Shown here piece after piece: positions 20,360-32,995 of a DNA stretch of 64,000 nucleotides. The number at the start of each line of letters is the position of its first letter. Positions within the stretch are counted from its first letter, which is position 1. A program made the position numbers and the translations under genes. The stretch is from the NCBI GenBank assembly GCA_038025085.1, contig CM076140.1, forward strand, positions 20,461,501 through 20,525,500, in the 5' to 3' direction. The notes below the pieces were generated by a model. That model ran no database searches and had not been told where the DNA came from. It was given only the letters and a program-made list of their open reading frames with translations. The DNA comes from Tetragonia tetragonoides. Its lineage: Eukaryota; Streptophyta; Magnoliopsida; Caryophyllales; Aizoaceae.

Positions 20360-23047
20360 GTTAGTTCAGCATATTATGGGCAAGATCAGATGGAAGGCAG
20401 GTGTAAAGGATGAGCATTCATAAAGGATAGCAAGCCAGGATAAGAGTGAGAAGCAGGCTTGATGACAGCAGGGGAACACTGAAGGGACCAGGCACAGAAG
20501 CAGGTCAGGGTTGGGTGGGAGGTTGAGCAGGAGGTAAGAGTCGGCCAAGTAGAGCAGCCATAACCGCAGCATGTTGCCTTTCCTGAGTAGCCTAAAGTTC
20601 CTCCAACTTAGAATCCACCTTATCCTCCAAAGCAACCAAGGATTCCTCAAGAATCTCAAACCTCAGATTGGGATCATCAGAGGCGTGAGAGGAAGAGTGG
20701 TGATCAATGAACCCACATGACAACAGGGTTTGAGAGTCCAGATAATCAGTAGTACGAATCCCTTGAAGAGTAGTAAGAGGAATCACAAAGTGTTGAAGAA
20801 CCTTGGTCAGAAGGAAGCCATATGGAAGAAGATGGTTGGTTCTGTCCCCATTAGTACACCTCTAAATATGAGCCAAAAAGAGAGCAGGGAGGTTGATGGG
20901 GATATCTTGCCCAATGAGATAGGTCAATGTGAGCTCTAAGTAAGTGGGCTCACCCCTCTTCTCCTTCATAGGAAGAATACTACGCATGACAAAGGTGAAT
21001 ATAAGTTTGTGGAGGGGTGTGAGGTCACTTTTACGCACCTTGCGTGACCCTTTCAAGGTGGCATCGCCAGTTAGGGTTTGGGTAATGTGGAGGGGGTGTA
21101 TGTGGAGCATTAAGGCAAGGGTACCCACCACTGAAATAGGTATCAAAACCCTTACAAGGCACACCAAAGATTTTCCCCAAAGTCACTTCATCAAACTCAA
21201 ACTCATTGCCCCAGACCTATCCATAAACAGAACCATCCAACACTTCACAATTTTCATAAAATTCCAAGACCTCCTTGGCTGCAAACTCATGAGACGGATC
21301 CACAAACAGAGAATACCAGTTTTGTTTTCTAATAGCATCCAAAAAGGCAGAGCATCCAGAACAAAGGCAAAGATCAGGGAGAAGAATTTTACCAGGCCTT
21401 ATGTGGATAGAAGGATCTTTGGACTGAGACCCAGACAAGGAAGATTCACCTTCGACCTTGCACTTTTTGGATGGTGGAGACAACTCAACAGGAAGGGAGG
21501 CTTCTTTGCGTTTTTTGGCTGATTTTGTGGTGGAAGATTTGTTGGTGAAGGGAACAGGTGAAAGGGGTTGTTCCTTGGTGGAGGATTGTTTGGTGGAGGC
21601 TTTCTTGGAGGTTCCCTTCTTCTTCTTTAGTGGATTTAGGCTCATCATCAGGAAGGATATCAGGGGGGGAAGGAGCTCCACAGCTTTGCTCCTAGTTACG
21701 CGAGTAGGAGTAGAAACGGGGAGTTCAGGAGGGGTGGCTGTGGGAGTGGGCTGAGATGAAGGAGCAGATTTCTTCTTAGGGCCTTTGTCAGCAAGCTTGA
21801 CTAATTTGCGTGAGCTGGAGCGAGGAGCCAATTGGCGTGGGGAAGACCTAGTCTTCATTCTGGGCTTACGGTTTTTGGCAAGAAAGATGATAGGGCCATC
21901 ATCCTCATCTTGGGCTTCAGCATCTGGGACGACTTCTGAGAACTTGGGAGGGGAAGGAAAGTATCCCAGAGGTTGAAAGGGAGAGTGTGGTTCCTCGTGC
22001 TCGGCCCGTCCCATAATGTAGTCAGGCCCAGTGGGCTCAAGGAAGGGACCAAGGTCAGGGGGGGTAGTGTTCCCTTCTGAAGCAGACTCAACCACAACAG
22101 TAGTTCCTTGTTCCATATCCTTATTTGTGACTGCCTTCTCAGGGGTTGTGCCATCATTGTGAGGAGGAGCAACCAAGGGTTCAGTCTCCTTAACAGTTTT
22201 CTCAATTCATCATCACCCTTACCATCATTCTGATTAACACTCTCAAGCTCTCCTTTTTTGTTTTCTTCGTTCTGTTTTTCACCCTCATTCTCTCCTTTTT
22301 CTGTTTCTCCTTTCCTATTTCCAACAGAGACACCTAATTTCCTATTAACTCGTTTCTTCATCCCCCGTCTTTTTCATTTAGGTTTATTAGGTAATTTTTG
22401 ACCTAATTTTCCAAGTTTCTCAGCATCTAATTGTTTGATAAATTGACCAATTTGTTTCACATTTTGCCTAATTTCTTCATAAAGAGGTTTTTCTGATAAA
22501 TGGACTAAAGGAATTTGAGAAGGGTTTGAACTCATACCATCCTCACTAGCCACAAAGGGCTCTTTGAGATCAAAGTGATCTTCTTCTTCATGTGATTCTT
22601 CTTCCCCCTGAGTTGATGGCGGTTCTGGGTCCACAATGGAGAGGTGAGAAGGTAGTCTTACGGCTGGTCTCCTCTTGGCTTTGTATGACCGACCCTTAGG
22701 ACCACATGCACCCGGTGATTTGCTATGAAAGGTGAGAGCTCGAGTTGAGGGTTTTGGAGCCATGTGATAGGAGGGAAGAGAAATTCCCAAACACCCTAAA
22801 ACTCGATTTTTTTGATGATCTAACTCGTTGAAGAAAAGATCGAGGTCAGGAATGGGAGTTGTGATTTTAGGATTTTTTATTTTGGATGTAATGGAATTAA
22901 GGAGAGAAGTTTTGGAGGAGATGAAGAGGACGGTTGAAGAGATGTAGGTGGTGGAGATTGTGATGGAGAGTCGGGTTTATTTAAGGAGGGATTGAGGAGA
23001 GGTGGAGAATATGGTGACGGACGCTAGGTTCTTCGTGTATTAACCAT
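20360..23047 (-). pseudogene. Env-position frame of Sirevirus C (plant transposon protein type), broken
   Basis: Starting at MVNTRR (ATG at 23047), the minus strand carries a Lys/Ser/Pro-rich stretch (22790-21400; charged, low complexity, nuclear-localisation-like KKRK runs). A conserved block follows: FVDPSHEFAAKEVLEFYENC near 21260, then VRKSDLTPLHKLIFTFVMR near 21060, and a coiled-coil-like end with LEESLVALEDKVDSKLEEL near 20600. This matches what is annotated as a 'putative plant transposon protein' domain. It lies where env-like frames sit in Sireviruses, but no signal peptide or membrane span is obvious. Stops and frameshifts at 22.37, 22.2, 21.2 and 20.86 kb break it. Confidence 0.72.
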
Positions 23048-23689
23048 GGTGAAGTGATGGTGTTTTGGGAGATGGTGGAGAGGCTGGTGGTTAATAGAGT
23101 GAGTGAAGAGAGAGAAAGAGAGATGGCGGTTGAGTGTATTGGAGAAGGTGAGGAAATGTGGGGAGTTGAAAAAGCAATGATGGCAATGAATAACTGTGAG
23201 ACAATAATGCTTTCCCTCTATAAATGTCATTTAGCTGTCCCTTGGTTAATAAAGCAAAGCATCTGCTTCCCTTAATTTAAATTTGAAGGAACGGTTATAA
23301 GGGTAGAGTGTTTAGTCAGTGATGGTAAGTGTTTAGAGGAGCCAACCACAGGAGGACACGTAAGAAAGCCAACTGGTTAAGTAAGGGTGATTTGAGCTCT
23401 TGCAAAAAGGGTTGATCTGATTTTAGAACAAATGCCCATAAAGCTTTTCCATAACTTATATATAAATCACTAAAGGACAATAAGGGCAATATCACAAAAC
23501 TTTAGTGAGTATTTATGTTTTATAGCTTGTATAACAACGCTTTTTAAGCTTGAGAATGGACATAGCAAAATTTTCACCAGTGTATTTCATGGACTTGTCA
23601 AGAGTCTATGTAAAGTTAATCATTTTTTTTTGTTTTGTTTGTTTATTTTTATTTATTTTTTTATTTTAGGGGGTTAAAAATGCATGTTT

Positions 23690-26600
23690 CTAGACTATCT
23701 TTAAAAGCTCAAGTCGTATTTTTTCAAATCGTTCACGACTAAGAGCTTTGGTGAAAATGTCCGCAATTTGGTTCTCCGCTTTGCAAAACTTCATTGAAAT
23801 TTGGCCTTTTTTCACATTATCCCTTAAGAAACGATGTCGTATATCAATATGCTTTGTGCGTTTATGTTGACATGGGTTTTTTGCAATACTTATGGGACTA
23901 GTATTATCACAAAAAATAGGCATGCAATTAGTGATGATACCAAAATCTCTAAGTTGTTTAATCCAAAGCAATTGTGCACAACAAGACGCCGCCGACACAT
24001 ATTCGGCCTCAGCCGTAGATAATGCCAAGGAGTTTTATTTCCTTGAACCCCAAGAGATTAAACAAGATCCTAGAAAGTGTGCCATACCCGACGTACTCTT
24101 TCTATCAACATGATAACCCGCATAATCCGCATCCGCATAACCAATTAAATCACAATTTGTTCCAAAGGGATACCACAAGCACAAATTATCATTTCCACGC
24201 AAATATCTCAAGATACGTTTTACAGCTAGCATGTGTGACTCTCTAGGACAAGATTGAAAACGTGCACACAAACCGACACTAAAAATAATATTGGGTCTAC
24301 TAGCGGTTAAATAAAGAAGTGAGCCAATCATACCTCAGTAGGTTTTTTCATCAACCTTTTTACCGTTCTCATCCATATCTAGTTTAGTTGCCGTGGGGAT
24401 TGGCGTATCCCTTGGCTTTGCATTTTCCATTCCATACTTCTTTACAAGTTCCTTGAGGTATTTTTGTTGGTGGACCATAATACCTTCACTTGTTTGCTTG
24501 ATTTGAAGCCCCAAAAAGAAGTTGAGTTCTCCCATCATACTCATCTCAAACTCACTTGTGATCAATGTAGAAAATTCTTCACATAAACTTTTGTTAGTGG
24601 CTCCAAAAATGATATCATCAACATAAATTTGCACAACTAACAAATGTTTATCTTTTACCTTGAAAAACAAGGTGTTTTCAACCTTTTCCCTCTTAAAATC
24701 ATTTTCCATTAAAAATTTAGATAAGCATTCATACCATGCTCTAGGAGCTTGTTTCAATCCGTACAACGCCTTATCCAATTTAAAAATAATTCTTGATTTT
24801 CAAAACCGGGAGGTTGTTCAACAAAAACTTCCTCTTTCAAAAATCCGTTTAAGAAGGCACTCTTAACGTCCATTTGAAAGAGGGTCATACCCATAAAAGC
24901 CACAAAGGCAATAAGGATACGGATAGCCTCAATACGGGCTACCGGTGCAAAGGTTTCCTCATAGTCAATACCTTCTTCTTGATTATAACCTTGCACAACA
25001 AGCCTAGCTTTGTTGCTTACCACTGTGCCTTGCTCGTCTATCTAGTTTCTAAATACCAATTTAGTTCCAATAACCATGCGGCTTGATGGTCTAGGAGCCA
25101 AGTGCCAAACTTTGCTCCTCTCACACTGATTTAGCTCTTCTTGCATAGCAATTATCCAATCTGGATCTTGTAGAGCTTCTCGATAGTTTCTTGGCTCGAT
25201 GGTAGAGAGGAACGCATAGTGAGCGCAAAAGTTATTGACCGATGACCGGGTTTGCGTTCCTTTTCCAAAGTCACTGATGATTTGATCAAGAGGATGAGAG
25301 CTGCTGTGTTTCCATGGCCGGACACTTATTGGAAGTGTTGAGCCACTAGATTGAGTGCTGTCAGCTTCATTATGCTCTGAAGGAACAGATGAGGGATGAG
25401 GGTCAGCACTGGTGGTAGTTCCCCCTGTCAGTGATGCCGAAGCTTCTGTCTCAGGGGAAATATCCTTGACTGTAGGTCCCTTGCCTGTTCCTTCTGCATC
25501 AGTAGCTACTGAATCAGATCGATTTCTGACAAGTCCAATTTCAAAGTCATCATCCTGTTGGTTTCCCTCAATCAAACGGTTAGTTTCATCAAATATTATA
25601 TGAACGCTTTCTTCCACACACATAGTTCTTTTGTTGTATACTTTGTAAGCTTTGCTATGTGCTGAATAACCAAGAAAGACCGCTTCATCACTCCTAGCAT
25701 CAAATTTTTATAGGGTTTCTTTTCCATTGTTATGAACAAAGTATTTACAACCAAAGGTGCGAAATTGCACGATGCTAGGCTTTCTCCCTTTGAAGAGTTC
25801 ATAGGGAGTTTTCTTGAGTATTGATCTAATCATGCAACGATTAACAATGTAGCAAGCCGTGTTGATGGCTTCGGCCCAAAAGTTTCTAGGAAGTCCACTA
25901 GCAATAAGCATAGTTCTAGCAATGTCTTCTAGTGTTCTATTCTTTCTTTCTACCACACCATTTTGTTGTGGTGTCCTAGGGGCCGAGAAGTTATGATCTA
26001 TGCCATTTGTGTTGCAAAATTCAACAAATTTTCCATTTTCAAATTCCGTACCATGATCCGACCTTATGCTTATGAGTTCATTTTGGGACATTTTCCGAGT
26101 CTTCCTAATGAAGGTATCAAATGAATTGAATGGCTCATCTTTGTAAGAGAGAAATAAGGTCCAAGTGAAGAGTGAGTAGTCATCAACTATCACAAGCACA
26201 TATCTTTTGCCGGTTCTACTAGCTACCCTCATGGGACCGCAAAGATCCATGTGGATTAGCTCAAGAGGTTTAGACGTGCTAACCATGGTCTTAGATTTGA
26301 AAGATGACTACTTGTTTTCCCTTAGCGCATGCATCACAAACTTTATTATCTTTAAACTTAATGGAAGGCAAACCAATAACTAAGTCTTGAGACAATAATT
26401 TATGCAATAATGATAAGCTAGCATGGCCTAATCTTCTATGCCAAAGTAATGCATCATCATCAAGAACACTCAAGCAAGTCATATCAATATGGGGAAGCAA
26501 AGAAAGATATGCCTTGTAAACATTGTTGTGTCGCTTCCCTTTCAACACAACATCTCCGGTTTTGGTACTTACTATCATGCAACTATTTGAATTAAATTCA

Positions 26601-26869
26601 ACCTTGTTACCGTGATCACATAGTTGCGAAATGCTCAAAAGATTATGCTTTAAACCCCTTACCAAGTATACATTGTCAATGGAGTGTGAAAGTGACGAGC
26701 CAATCTTACCAACACCAACAATTTTGCCCGTATTGCCGTCACCAAATCTCACACTTTCACCGTTGAAGGCCTTTAGTAAGAGAAAAATTGATTCATCTCC
26801 CGTCATGTGTCGTGAGCAACCACTATCTAAGTACCAAGATTGGTTGCTCTCTCCCACCAAGGCCTGCAA
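23690..26869 (-). pseudogene. Sirevirus C pol: protease, integrase, reverse transcriptase, RNase H
   Basis: Successive minus-strand frames give, in order: protease (WYLDSGCSRHMTG, near 26830), pre-integrase (LLWHRRLGHASLSLL), integrase (HMDLCGPM near 26250, IRSDHGTEFEN, APRTPQQNGVVERKNRT), the linker region (25623-25042), reverse transcriptase ([32 protein letters not shown] near 24620) and RNase H (GYADADYAG near 24150, ALSTAEAEYVSA near 24020, ADIFTKALS). Frame changes at about 26290, 25700, 25620, 25030, 24770, 24330 and 24030 mean no intact polyprotein. All catalytic blocks are still readable, so decay is moderate. Confidence 0.9.
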
Positions 26870-28757
26870 AACAACTAATTGTTAGATTTAGGAACCCAAG
26901 CTTGCTTAAGTTCCTTTCCAACACGTGAAGTAATGGTGTTATCCTTCTTAACCCATTCATACTTCACATTCTTCTCTACGGCTTTAATTTTCACTTCACA
27001 TCTTTCTCTTAAGTGACCGGTTTCTCCACAAAACACGCAAAGTCTGTTTGAGGGTAAGTTAGTGTACTTAGAGTGTGGATTCCATGCGTTCTTAGTACTC
27101 TTGAACCCCCTAATCCAGATTTGGTTTTATTCTGATTTTTGTTCATCCAATTTACTATCCGTGAGGCCGTGTTCCATGCGTTGTTTCTTTTTACAGAATC
27201 TTTTGCTTGCATCAGTTCTTTTTCAAGTTTATCATTTCTGAGCTTTTCAGTTTGAGTTATGTAGTTGGCATGATCTATTTCAGTTTTCAAGGACTCAAAA
27301 CATATATGCATAATATCAGCCCTTATAGCACTATCAAAAACTTCATGAATTCTGGTTTTTTCGAGTTTGTCTTTAATAGAAGAGTTGTTCAATTTTAGAT
27401 CTATCATTGCTCTTTCCAGAGATTGACATATTTCCTCTATAAGATCATTTTCGGCATTAAGATTATCATTCAGTTTTTCAAGTTTTTCGATTTCAGATTT
27501 GGCCAATTTTAACTCATCATGCAATTCATCATTTTCAGCACAAGCATCCTTAAGTTCTTCAGATAGATAGTTTATCATGCTACAAATTTCATTTAACGAA
27601 GATTTTTGTGAGGAATTGGAAGATGAAGGATAGGTTACCTCATTCTCGAGTTCTGAGTCACTATTGGCCCTGAGGGCTATGTCAGCTTGCTCCGTAGGTT
27701 CCTCCATATCCTCATCTTCTTCATTTCCCCATGTAGCAGCGATCATTGTTTCTAAGAATTTTTCCCTTGTGTTGTTGTTGGCGTTTCTTCTGTTGAATTG
27801 CCCTTTAGGCTGGTCTCTTGGTTGTTCCTTTAGTTGTTCCTCTTTCCAAGTAGGGCAGAATCTCATTATGTGTTCGGGCTTCTTGCATTTGTGACACACA
27901 TCTTGCTGAGCAGCTTCCTTACCTTTTGAAAAGCTTCTTCGATTACCAGTTTTGAACCTTTTGTAGAGATGACCCAACCTTTTTGCAAGCAAGGCCAAAT
28001 CATCTTCTAGATCAAGCTCGGATTGGCCATCTTCATCATCAGCCTTTAGAGCCAGCCCTTTGTCTCTTTTTGGGTCTTCCTTTGCTCGAGAGTTCAGACG
28101 GATCTCATGGGTTTGAAGGTTGCTGATTAGCTCGTCAAGAGGCAAGGTATCCATTTGTTTTGCATCTTGTATGGCTGTTACCTTGCTGTCCCAACCTGTA
28201 GGTAAGATTCTAAGGATCTTACGAACAAGTTCTTCTGAGGTGAAGGTTTTGCCGAGTGATTTGAGCTCATTCGTGAGATTTGTGAATCTTGTGAACATAT
28301 CTTTGATGGGTTCCTTATCACTCATGAAGAAGAGTTCATATTCTCTTACCAGAATTTCGATGCGAGATTGCTTGACTTGATTTGTTCCTTCATGTGCAAC
28401 AACGAGAGCATCCCATATTTATTTGGCGGTATAGCATCCAGTAATATGGTTGTATTCTTGTGGATCGAGTCCACAATGGAGGATTCTTACAGCCTTGGCA
28501 TTCTTCTCAAGTTTTTCGAGATCGTCGTCGTTGTAAGTATTTTCTGGTTTGGGAACACGAGTTCCATCAACATTCGTTATGGGGGGAATGACAAGTGGGC
28601 CATTTGTGATGATTTGCCACAGTTGGTAATTCTCAGCTTTTACATGAATTTCCATGCGAGTTTTCCAGCAACAATAATGTTGGCCATTGAACTGGGGTGG
28701 CCTAGAGGTGGATTGACCTTCTTGTGTTGAAGAGGGTGCACTCATTTTTTGGATCAC
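26870..28757 (-). pseudogene. Sirevirus C gag
   Basis: The minus frame begins at 28757 (MIQKMSAPSSTQEGQS) with the gag N-terminal block YCCWKTRMEIHVKAENYQLW. One stop at about 28419 interrupts an otherwise continuous frame that resumes and stays open from 28325 to 27009. The second part has the UBN2-type block (LTNELKSLGKTFTSEELVRKIL), a CCHC knuckle CHKCKKPEHIMRFC near 27895, and a long coiled coil (residues about 240-400). A further zinc-knuckle trace (CVFCGETGHLRERC) straddles the end near 27030 in a shifted frame. Two knuckles and a long coiled coil fit Sirevirus gag. Confidence 0.85.
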
Positions 28758-28790
28758 TCAAAAGGGTTTAGCTTTTTGTTGTGAGAACCT

Positions 28791-28802
28791 GCTCTGATAC
28801 CA
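28791..28802 (-). other. Primer binding site of Sirevirus C
   Basis: The minus strand reads TGGTATCAGAGC two bases inside the 5' LTR. It is complementary to the 3' end of initiator tRNA-Met, the usual copia primer. Confidence 0.9.
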
Positions 28803-28804
28803 AT

Positions 28805-30129
28805 TGATAAAATGCACTAGGTTAGACACAAGAAGGGGGGTTGAATTGAGTCTCCAATTTTTCGGCTAAATCTAATTTCTAGAAGGAATGGACCAACCTA
28901 AGGAACAGGGTTCCCTTAGTTGTTCCAATTTAGACAGTTTTATAGACAAAAAGCGTAAGAATTGTAGATCAAGGGAGACCCAATGTTTTTAGCGTGGAAA
29001 CCATCCAAGGCTCAATTTGGATGTAAAACGACGACCTACTACTCTATAGGATTTGAACAACTACTTATTGTATTACTCGAGCCAATCTCTCGTACAAGCC
29101 TAACTCTAAGCTTAAGTACAAACGCACACCATACTTGGTGCCAACAACTCACAAACTTACTCAAGTTTTGAGTTTTCTCTCACTAGCTAACTCTAGCTAT
29201 GAATAACTCTCTTAAGACGAATACATGTGATTAACCTTTGAATGCTTCATGCTTAAGCTAACAAAAGGTTACAAAGATATCCTAGGTACTAACTCTTAAT
29301 GAAGGAAGAGAAAATAACCAAAAGGAACTTGGAATGAAGTTCTTTTGGAAAATGTATGAAAGCACGAGTTAGGTAGAGAAGAGAAGGAGGTTTATAAGGA
29401 TTTTAGAAATGCTTTTCTAAAATAATTTGTGGCTTAACTCCTTGAGAAAATCAGATGCTCTTGCCCCATTTATATAGGGAGAGCCTCATGAAATTATCTT
29501 CCTTATTTTATCAAAGCAAGTACAAGTGAATCTTTAAGAAATATAACCTTAATGTATGCTAAAGTATTCATGTGATTTAGGGACACTAGGTGGACTGATT
29601 TGCTTCCATAAATCAGACATACTTTTGCAAACATGTGATCTTTTATGTGTTTTAACTTTTGCAAACACAAGGCTCAATAAAAAGATTCTTGAGATTGTGT
29701 GACTGAACATGAAAATCTGTGTTTGTGTGACTGAAAACAAAGCATGGAAGCTTTAACACGTTTTAGAAAAGGTTTGAGTAAAAGAAGGAAAACTTTTTGC
29801 TTTTCATAAAAACCCAACTCGTCTGTCAGAGGGAACGGCTGTATCGAAGGTTGTTCCCTCTGTTTCAGAACTTTCAACTTTGCTTTTGTTCCACAAAGGT
29901 TATTTCTAATCCTTTTGTACGAAATTGCTGGTGCATACATAAAGCCTAGAATGTAAAGACCTTGCTCTCTACTCTTCAAGTTTTCATGCTTCATATTTCC
30001 ACTTGGACAAGTCACTTTTTCCATGATGACTTGATGAGTTTATACACATAACAACTTAATGAAGCACGATTAGTGTTAGTGTGCATAAGCATAATTAGTT
30101 TGTTAATCATCAAAATCTAGGGTTCAACA
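28805..30129 (-). repeat. 5' LTR of Sirevirus C
   Basis: The 1,325-base LTR begins TGTTGAACCCTAG on the minus strand and ends ...ATTTTATCA. A TATA box (TATATAAATG on the minus strand, about 29468-29477) is placed for U3/R transcription. Its inner 660 bases recur at 19273-19949. The open frame at 30024-29674 inside it is not a host gene. Confidence 0.9.
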
Positions 30130-30243
30130 CTTAGCTTCCCCAATTCTAGGGCGTTTTAGTAATTGAAACCCTTGCTCCTCGTGGATACGATATCTTTTGT
30201 ATTACATCGATAATACTCGTGCACTTGCGGGCGTATCACCATG

Positions 30244-30857
30244 CCTTCGTTATATATGCCTTTAAGAGTATGAATATCCATGAACTTTCAACTTCATAGC
30301 TCTCTCCGTCTTTCCTCATGAACACAAGATATGGGGTTTATCCATGACATTGAAAGGAGAGGAGAGAGGGATGACATGTTTGTGGGAGAGATCTTGGACG
30401 AGCGGGAAGAAATTGCGTCCGTGGGGGTTTTCAATCGCACGTTGACACCTATACTTCATGAGATGGGACGCTTTAAATTTTATATTTTGAACTTCAAATG
30501 AGCGAAAGAAATAAAAATAAGTAGTTGTAGTTATATTTTTTATGCTTTGTAAAATGAGACCCATTTTGTTATGATTTGACAGTTTGACACTACAAATTTG
30601 TTATAATTCTTTAAAAACAATATTTTTTGGCATGAGGGATGAGAGAGAGAGAGAGGGGCATGAACAAGTCAATTGTTTGGGTTCATTAATAAACTTATTT
30701 TTAAGTGAAGTTCATGAAACGAGTTCATGGTGAGGTGAAGGAACAATTCCATGTTCAGGGACATTGATGCTCTAACAACAAAAAAAATACATGCCCAATT
30801 CACCTATTCCCTCCATCATTCTAAGTTATGGGGTTGAATTGGATATAAGACCATACA
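30244..30857. other. Intergenic DNA, nothing recognised
   Basis: This is unassigned sequence between solo LTR D and the next MITE. Short open frames on both strands (for example 30564-30316, minus) show no family I recognise. A GA microsatellite is at about 30640-30655. Confidence 0.4.
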
Positions 30858-30865
30858 GCCATACC

Positions 30866-31511
30866 TACACCTGTCAATTGGGTCAGGCTGATCAAGTTCG
30901 GGTCGGTCATGTCGAGTTAGGATCGTTAGCGAGTCAAATCATTTCGGGTTCAGGTTGAGAAATGCTCGACCCTAATCCAGTGTTGTTGGGTTCAGGTCGA
31001 CCCACTGGGTCGAGTGACCCAATAAATTTTATTTTATTTCGTCAATTATATAGTCAATTTATGCTTTCAAACGGTGTATTTGCTACTATATATACTCTAA
31101 TTTATAACTTGTACTGACTACGTGCGTATATTTTTTCACATTTTGGTATATGTATATACAACTATATAATATTCTTTGTATTTTGTTTAATTATTCAATA
31201 AGTTGTACTATATATTTCCGTCCATTTTAGCGTAGTTAAAGCAAAAATTTCTCATTTTGAGAGAACAAAAAGGTAGAGAAAATGTTAATGAACCACAAAA
31301 AAAATTTATATGATGTTTAGGATATTTTAGTCGAACTTTTTGTTCATATCTACAAATTGTTCTATTTTTCGGTAACGGGTCAATCCACTAACAGATCCGG
31401 TTTGAGTAAAAAAACACTGGATTAATCGGATTCGAGTCAAATTGAGTTTCGAATCGGAAAATCATTGTTAGGACCTTGAAAAAGGGGTCAGGTCGAGAAT
31501 TGACATGTCTA
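30866..31511. mobile_element. hAT MITE
   Basis: The ends are TACACCTGTCAATT and the complement of TAGACATGTCAATT, flanked by a perfect 8-base TSD GCCATACC (30858-30865 and 31512-31519). Inside, repeated GGGTCGA/GGTTCGGGT motifs frame an AT-rich centre. TSD length and end sequence fit a non-autonomous hAT element. No transposase. Confidence 0.85.
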
Positions 31512-31519
31512 GCCATACC

Positions 31520-32014
31520 CAATCCATGCTTGGTATTTTTTATTAAAATTATCAAGAAAACAAACATGACACAACCCACCCATAATATTCAATTCTGAAA
31601 AGAGGTTATTTATTTGTATGTTTTTTAAGCATTAGGTTGGCCAGTAGCTTATTTGTTTGTTTTGTCCCTACTTTTATTTAGTGTGTGTTCTCAACTCAAA
31701 GCTATCATTTGAATCTAAAACAAAATTCCAAAGACATGATATTATTTCTTGCTTTTCAGTGTTGATTTGTGGAAAAAAAATCACTTTGATGTAGAATTAG
31801 TATTGAAAAACACCTTCATAATATAAATTTATCTTTTATTTTTACTTAATGCCTTAATAGTAAAAGATCGAACTTAATCAGAAAATGAAAACGACACTTA
31901 ACAAAACAGATGAATTATATTTTAGAGATAAGTTCACTCATTTTATGGACCTTGTTTCCTAACTACAAGAAAGTAAAGATAATATACTGGCATAAAACAA
32001 CATATGTTTATGGT
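31520..32014. other. AT-rich spacer between two MITEs
   Basis: I see no gene, repeat or motif here beyond homopolymer runs. Confidence 0.4.
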
Positions 32015-32022
32015 GGCATTAT

Positions 32023-32644
32023 TAGGGTGAGCAGAAAATCCGAGTACCCATTATGGGACTGGAATTGGTTTGGAACCGGTGGTTACGGAACTGGAAGTGA
32101 TCCAACCAATTCTAATTCAAATTCCTCACTTTTAGGAACTGGAACCGGTTGGGTACCTAGTCTAAAAAAATTATAAGACTTTTTCCTTTGTTCGAAACAA
32201 AGAATGATGACTTTCTACTAAGATTAGTGATTTAAAAACTTATATTTGTAATTTTAATATTTTAATGATTGTAGTTGTAATATTAATAGTTAAAATAATT
32301 GTATTTGTTATTGAAATTTTTATTTACAATGTTAAATATCTTGATTGTAGTATTTGATTTTATGTTCGTTGTATTTTTGGAAACTAATATTTGTTAGTGT
32401 AATATCAGAATTGATATTTTTATAATTAAAGTATACATTTAATTGATTTAAAAAATAGTAAAAGTTGAATTTAATGTGGACTTGGGTATTCAGGAACTGG
32501 TGGGTACCCGATAAATTCAATTCCTAAGGTTTAGGAACTGGTACAACCAATTCAATTCCAATTCCTAATACAATTAGAAATCAGTGAATCCAACTTCAAT
32601 TGCGGGTAGTGCAATACCAGGTGGGCACCCAATTTCGCTCACCA
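32023..32644. mobile_element. hAT MITE, TAGGGTGAGC family
   Basis: It starts TAGGGTGAGCAGAAAATC and ends with the complement of TGGTGAGCGAAATTGGG. The flanks GGCATTAT (32015-32022) and GGCATTAC (32645-32652) form an 8-base TSD with one mismatch. Interior phrases such as GGAACTGG and GGGTACC recur in the element at 61425-62382, so the two belong to one family. The 31910-32176 frame crosses its edge and is not a gene. Confidence 0.78.
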
Positions 32645-32995
32645 GGCATTACATTCATTGGCCTCTTTGAGAGTGACTTTTATGTTGATTGACATATGGT
32701 CACATATCTGCTAGCTATTTACGCTGAAAAATTTGTGTAATTAGGTATCATTTTTTTCAAAAGATATTAATCACTTGAAATTTTCAAACATTAATAAAAA
32801 AAATAGGTGAAAATGTTTCCCATACATTATGTCATTATCCCCCCAAATCACAAATAAACAATTTTTTTGATAGACACACAACAAACATTACATAGCTCAA
32901 ATCATATTTTTCATCTCCACCTTGGTATTGAAAACTGATTGGACTTGATTATTTAAAAATGAAAAATAAACAATTTACTCATTGGATTAATAACT

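Larger units (their letters stand above)
19273..30129 (-). mobile_element. Sirevirus-type copia element C with env-position frame
   Basis: This 10.9 kb copia element on the minus strand has a full 5' LTR (28805-30129), a shortened 3' LTR (19273 to about 19949) and a perfect TSD CTTAG (19268-19272 and 30130-30134). The primer site TGGTATCAGAGC, for initiator tRNA-Met, is at 28791-28802. The order is gag, protease-integrase-RT-RNase H, then a further 2.7 kb frame in the env position, then a polypurine tract with the GTTTGTCATCATCAAAAAAG signature of Sireviruses. All frames carry lesions. Confidence 0.92.
17409..30238 (+). mobile_element. Solo LTR D (Ty3/gypsy-like), split by a hAT MITE and a Sirevirus
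   Basis: Removing the two later insertions leaves about 1,358 bases that start TGATGCACATGTAATCG and end GCGGGCGTATCA, flanked by a perfect 5-base TSD CCATG (17404-17408 and 30239-30243). The TG...CA ends, the TSD, a TATA box and the lack of internal genes make this a solo LTR left by recombination. The 3' end (CGATAATACTCGTGCACTTGCGGGCG) resembles LTR ends I associate with Tat/Athila-type gypsy elements. That lineage is a recollection, not a match. Confidence 0.8.

Noticed and set aside
20944..21522. Plus-strand 192-codon frame
   Set aside because: It is antisense to the conserved env-position frame of Sirevirus C; the minus strand carries the recognisable blocks.
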